From the NCBI GenBank assembly GCA_030674155.1, contig CM060335.1:26672655-26690154 (forward strand): 17,500 nt of DNA, read 5' to 3'. The translations under genes were made by a program, and so were the position numbers. A model generated the notes under the pieces. The model saw nothing but the letters and a program-made list of their open reading frames with translations. It was not told where the DNA came from and made no database searches. The DNA is from Stramonita haemastoma (taxonomy: Eukaryota; Mollusca; Gastropoda; Neogastropoda; Muricidae). Shown here piece after piece: positions 16,309-17,500 of the stretch. The first letter of the stretch is position 1. Each line of letters starts with the position of its first letter.

Positions 16309-16386
<78 letters not shown>
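16231..16386 (+). repeat. CT then CA microsatellite
   Basis: (CT)n with several CC breaks to about 16340, then (CA)n. A compound array of this type is common next to decayed retroposon tails. Confidence 0.97.
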
Positions 16387-16392
<6 letters not shown>

Positions 16393-16412
16393 ACGCACGC
16401 ACGCACCACACA

Positions 16413-17260
16413 CACCCCTTTTAAAGGGTACTACAACCCCATAGGGAAGCCGGGGGCTCTTTCAGTGTAAATAACATCTCCGTCTTCTGGAAATTTGTGC
16501 TAGAAATTTCTCCTTTTCTTTCACTCTCTTTTTTTTGCCATTTCCCCTTACTTTTCTATCAGCTCTCTTGCTGATTTTCTGTTGTCCTACACCATTCCCC
16601 TGCCTTGTTCCCAGACAAATTTTTGAACATTCTTTTCGTTTTCGTTATCTGGCATTTTGCCTGTACTACTGAGTTTTTTTGCTGCCTCATCTTCTTTAAG
16701 ATCCCCGCCCTGCTGTTCCCAGCCACTTATTCCAATTTCCCCGCCCACAGCCATACCCAGATTCGTTATGTCTCATCCTCAGGGCCACAGGGAGTCCACA
16801 GGGAGTCCACAGGGAGCCCATCAATATATCAGGCCGCCGTGTTGCCTGTACTACTTTGTTTTGGCCACCAGGTTATGAAAATGTCAACACTGGGATGGGC
16901 AAGGGGGGTTCATTCTGCAGTGGTATTTATTTGCCTGTGTGGCATTTGTATGATGCAATGGTTTTGGTTTTATACACTGGAGCGTATATAATCCTTTTAA
17001 TATGCGATTTTTGGTAACCCGGAGGATGATAGATTGAATGGAAATATGTATGACTGTGACTTGTAAGATCATGACATAAATGTACAAAAGCTAGTATTGT
17101 AAAGACTGTATGTGTATACATAATGTTGCAACATTTTTCTGTTTTTTATGTCCTGGTGTTCTTTTGATTTTTTTTTACATGACTATTGCTTATCTATATT
17201 GATTATAACAGAATGTATTCAAGAAAAGTGTCACAAAAATGCAAGCATACCTTGACAGGA
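16413..17260. other. No supportable gene; short 11-bp triplicate inside
   Basis: CCACAGGGAGT occurs three times in tandem (about 16785-16817, the last ending GAGC). All three + frames over 16690-16900 are partly open with proline-rich pieces, and TTCTTTAAG before about 16700 could be an acceptor, but no frame is clearly better than another. I therefore call no exon. Confidence 0.35.
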
Positions 17261-17265
17261 CAGCA

Positions 17266-17413
17266 AATAAACTTATGACAGTCATGTCAACTTATAACAG
17301 TCCTGCTTATCTATATTCATAGCAAGTGTACTCAATCAAATTGTGACGTTAAAAACAATAAAATCATATCGCTTTTATCATAAGGATAATATTTATACAA
17401 GCAGACAAATAAA
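17266..17413 (+). terminator. Cluster of three AATAAA motifs
   Basis: AATAAA at 17266-17271, 17357-17362 and 17408-17413. In AT-rich DNA such motifs occur by chance; they would make sense as the 3'UTR end of a + strand gene in 15.5-17.2 kb if that gene is real. Confidence 0.3.
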
Positions 17414-17500
17414 GACATAACACCCAAGTGTCTGGCGAGCAAATTTCGGTTTATTTCAAACCTTCTTCAGGCTAAAAGATTGGCCAGCCAAAGGATAATA

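Noticed and set aside
16605..16991. 128-residue plus-strand open frame with hydrophobic stretches
   Set aside because: Three frames are equally open over part of it, the hydrophobic parts come from T-rich DNA, and no phase-matched splice sites link it to another exon.

Overview
The window is animal nuclear DNA. It has GT-AG introns, AATAAA poly(A) signals, many long microsatellites and several tRNA-derived SINE families. The SINE heads, their shared core (TTCGGAxGAGAC..AAACCGAGG) and the microsatellite density look like a mollusc, probably a gastropod. That assignment is from memory of such repeats, not from a search. No rRNA, tRNA gene, CRISPR array or bacterial feature was seen.

Layout. 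1-135 is a SINE tail. 422-544 is the last coding exon of an upstream + strand gene, with its 3'UTR and poly(A) signal near 896-901. 1.1-2.1 kb holds a CA array and two SINE copies, one carrying a tiny nested insertion. 2.26-2.98 kb holds two blocks of a 20-21 bp minisatellite.

From about 3.16 to 12.5 kb lies the main gene, on the + strand. I rebuilt it from six segments whose splice phases agree: a transmembrane segment (to 3256), a 27-nt microexon (6084-6110), three exons that together make a SEA domain (6838-6945, 7397-7463, 9483-9610), and a large last exon (10712 to about 12.5 kb). The last exon is mostly a 21-bp coding minisatellite of 72 units. The product reads as a type II membrane glycoprotein: short basic cytoplasmic side, one membrane helix, a SEA domain with a likely self-cleavage site, then an N-x-T-rich heptapeptide stalk. 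The N-terminal exon is not resolved. The introns are filled with SINEs, a degenerate roughly 42-bp satellite and GT/CT/TA arrays.

The most notable point is the array. Its two non-repetitive flanks show that the reading with an N-x-T sequon every seven residues (GWNYT) is the selected one. However, one apparent missing T before the array and ten length changes inside it make the assembled sequence switch among three reading frames (GWNYTxx, QDGTTxx, RMELHxx). All three are open, and only the frame entered by splicing from the SEA exon runs through to a stop at the end. This is either an assembly artefact in a hard repeat or a naturally frameshift-tolerant coding minisatellite.

From 12.5 kb on there are further SINE copies, a GAAA array, a 72-bp tandem duplication, a hairpin, a coding-like but frame-broken remnant (15.57-16.13 kb) followed by ATTAAA, CT/CA arrays, and a final kilobase with no supportable gene but several poly(A)-like signals.
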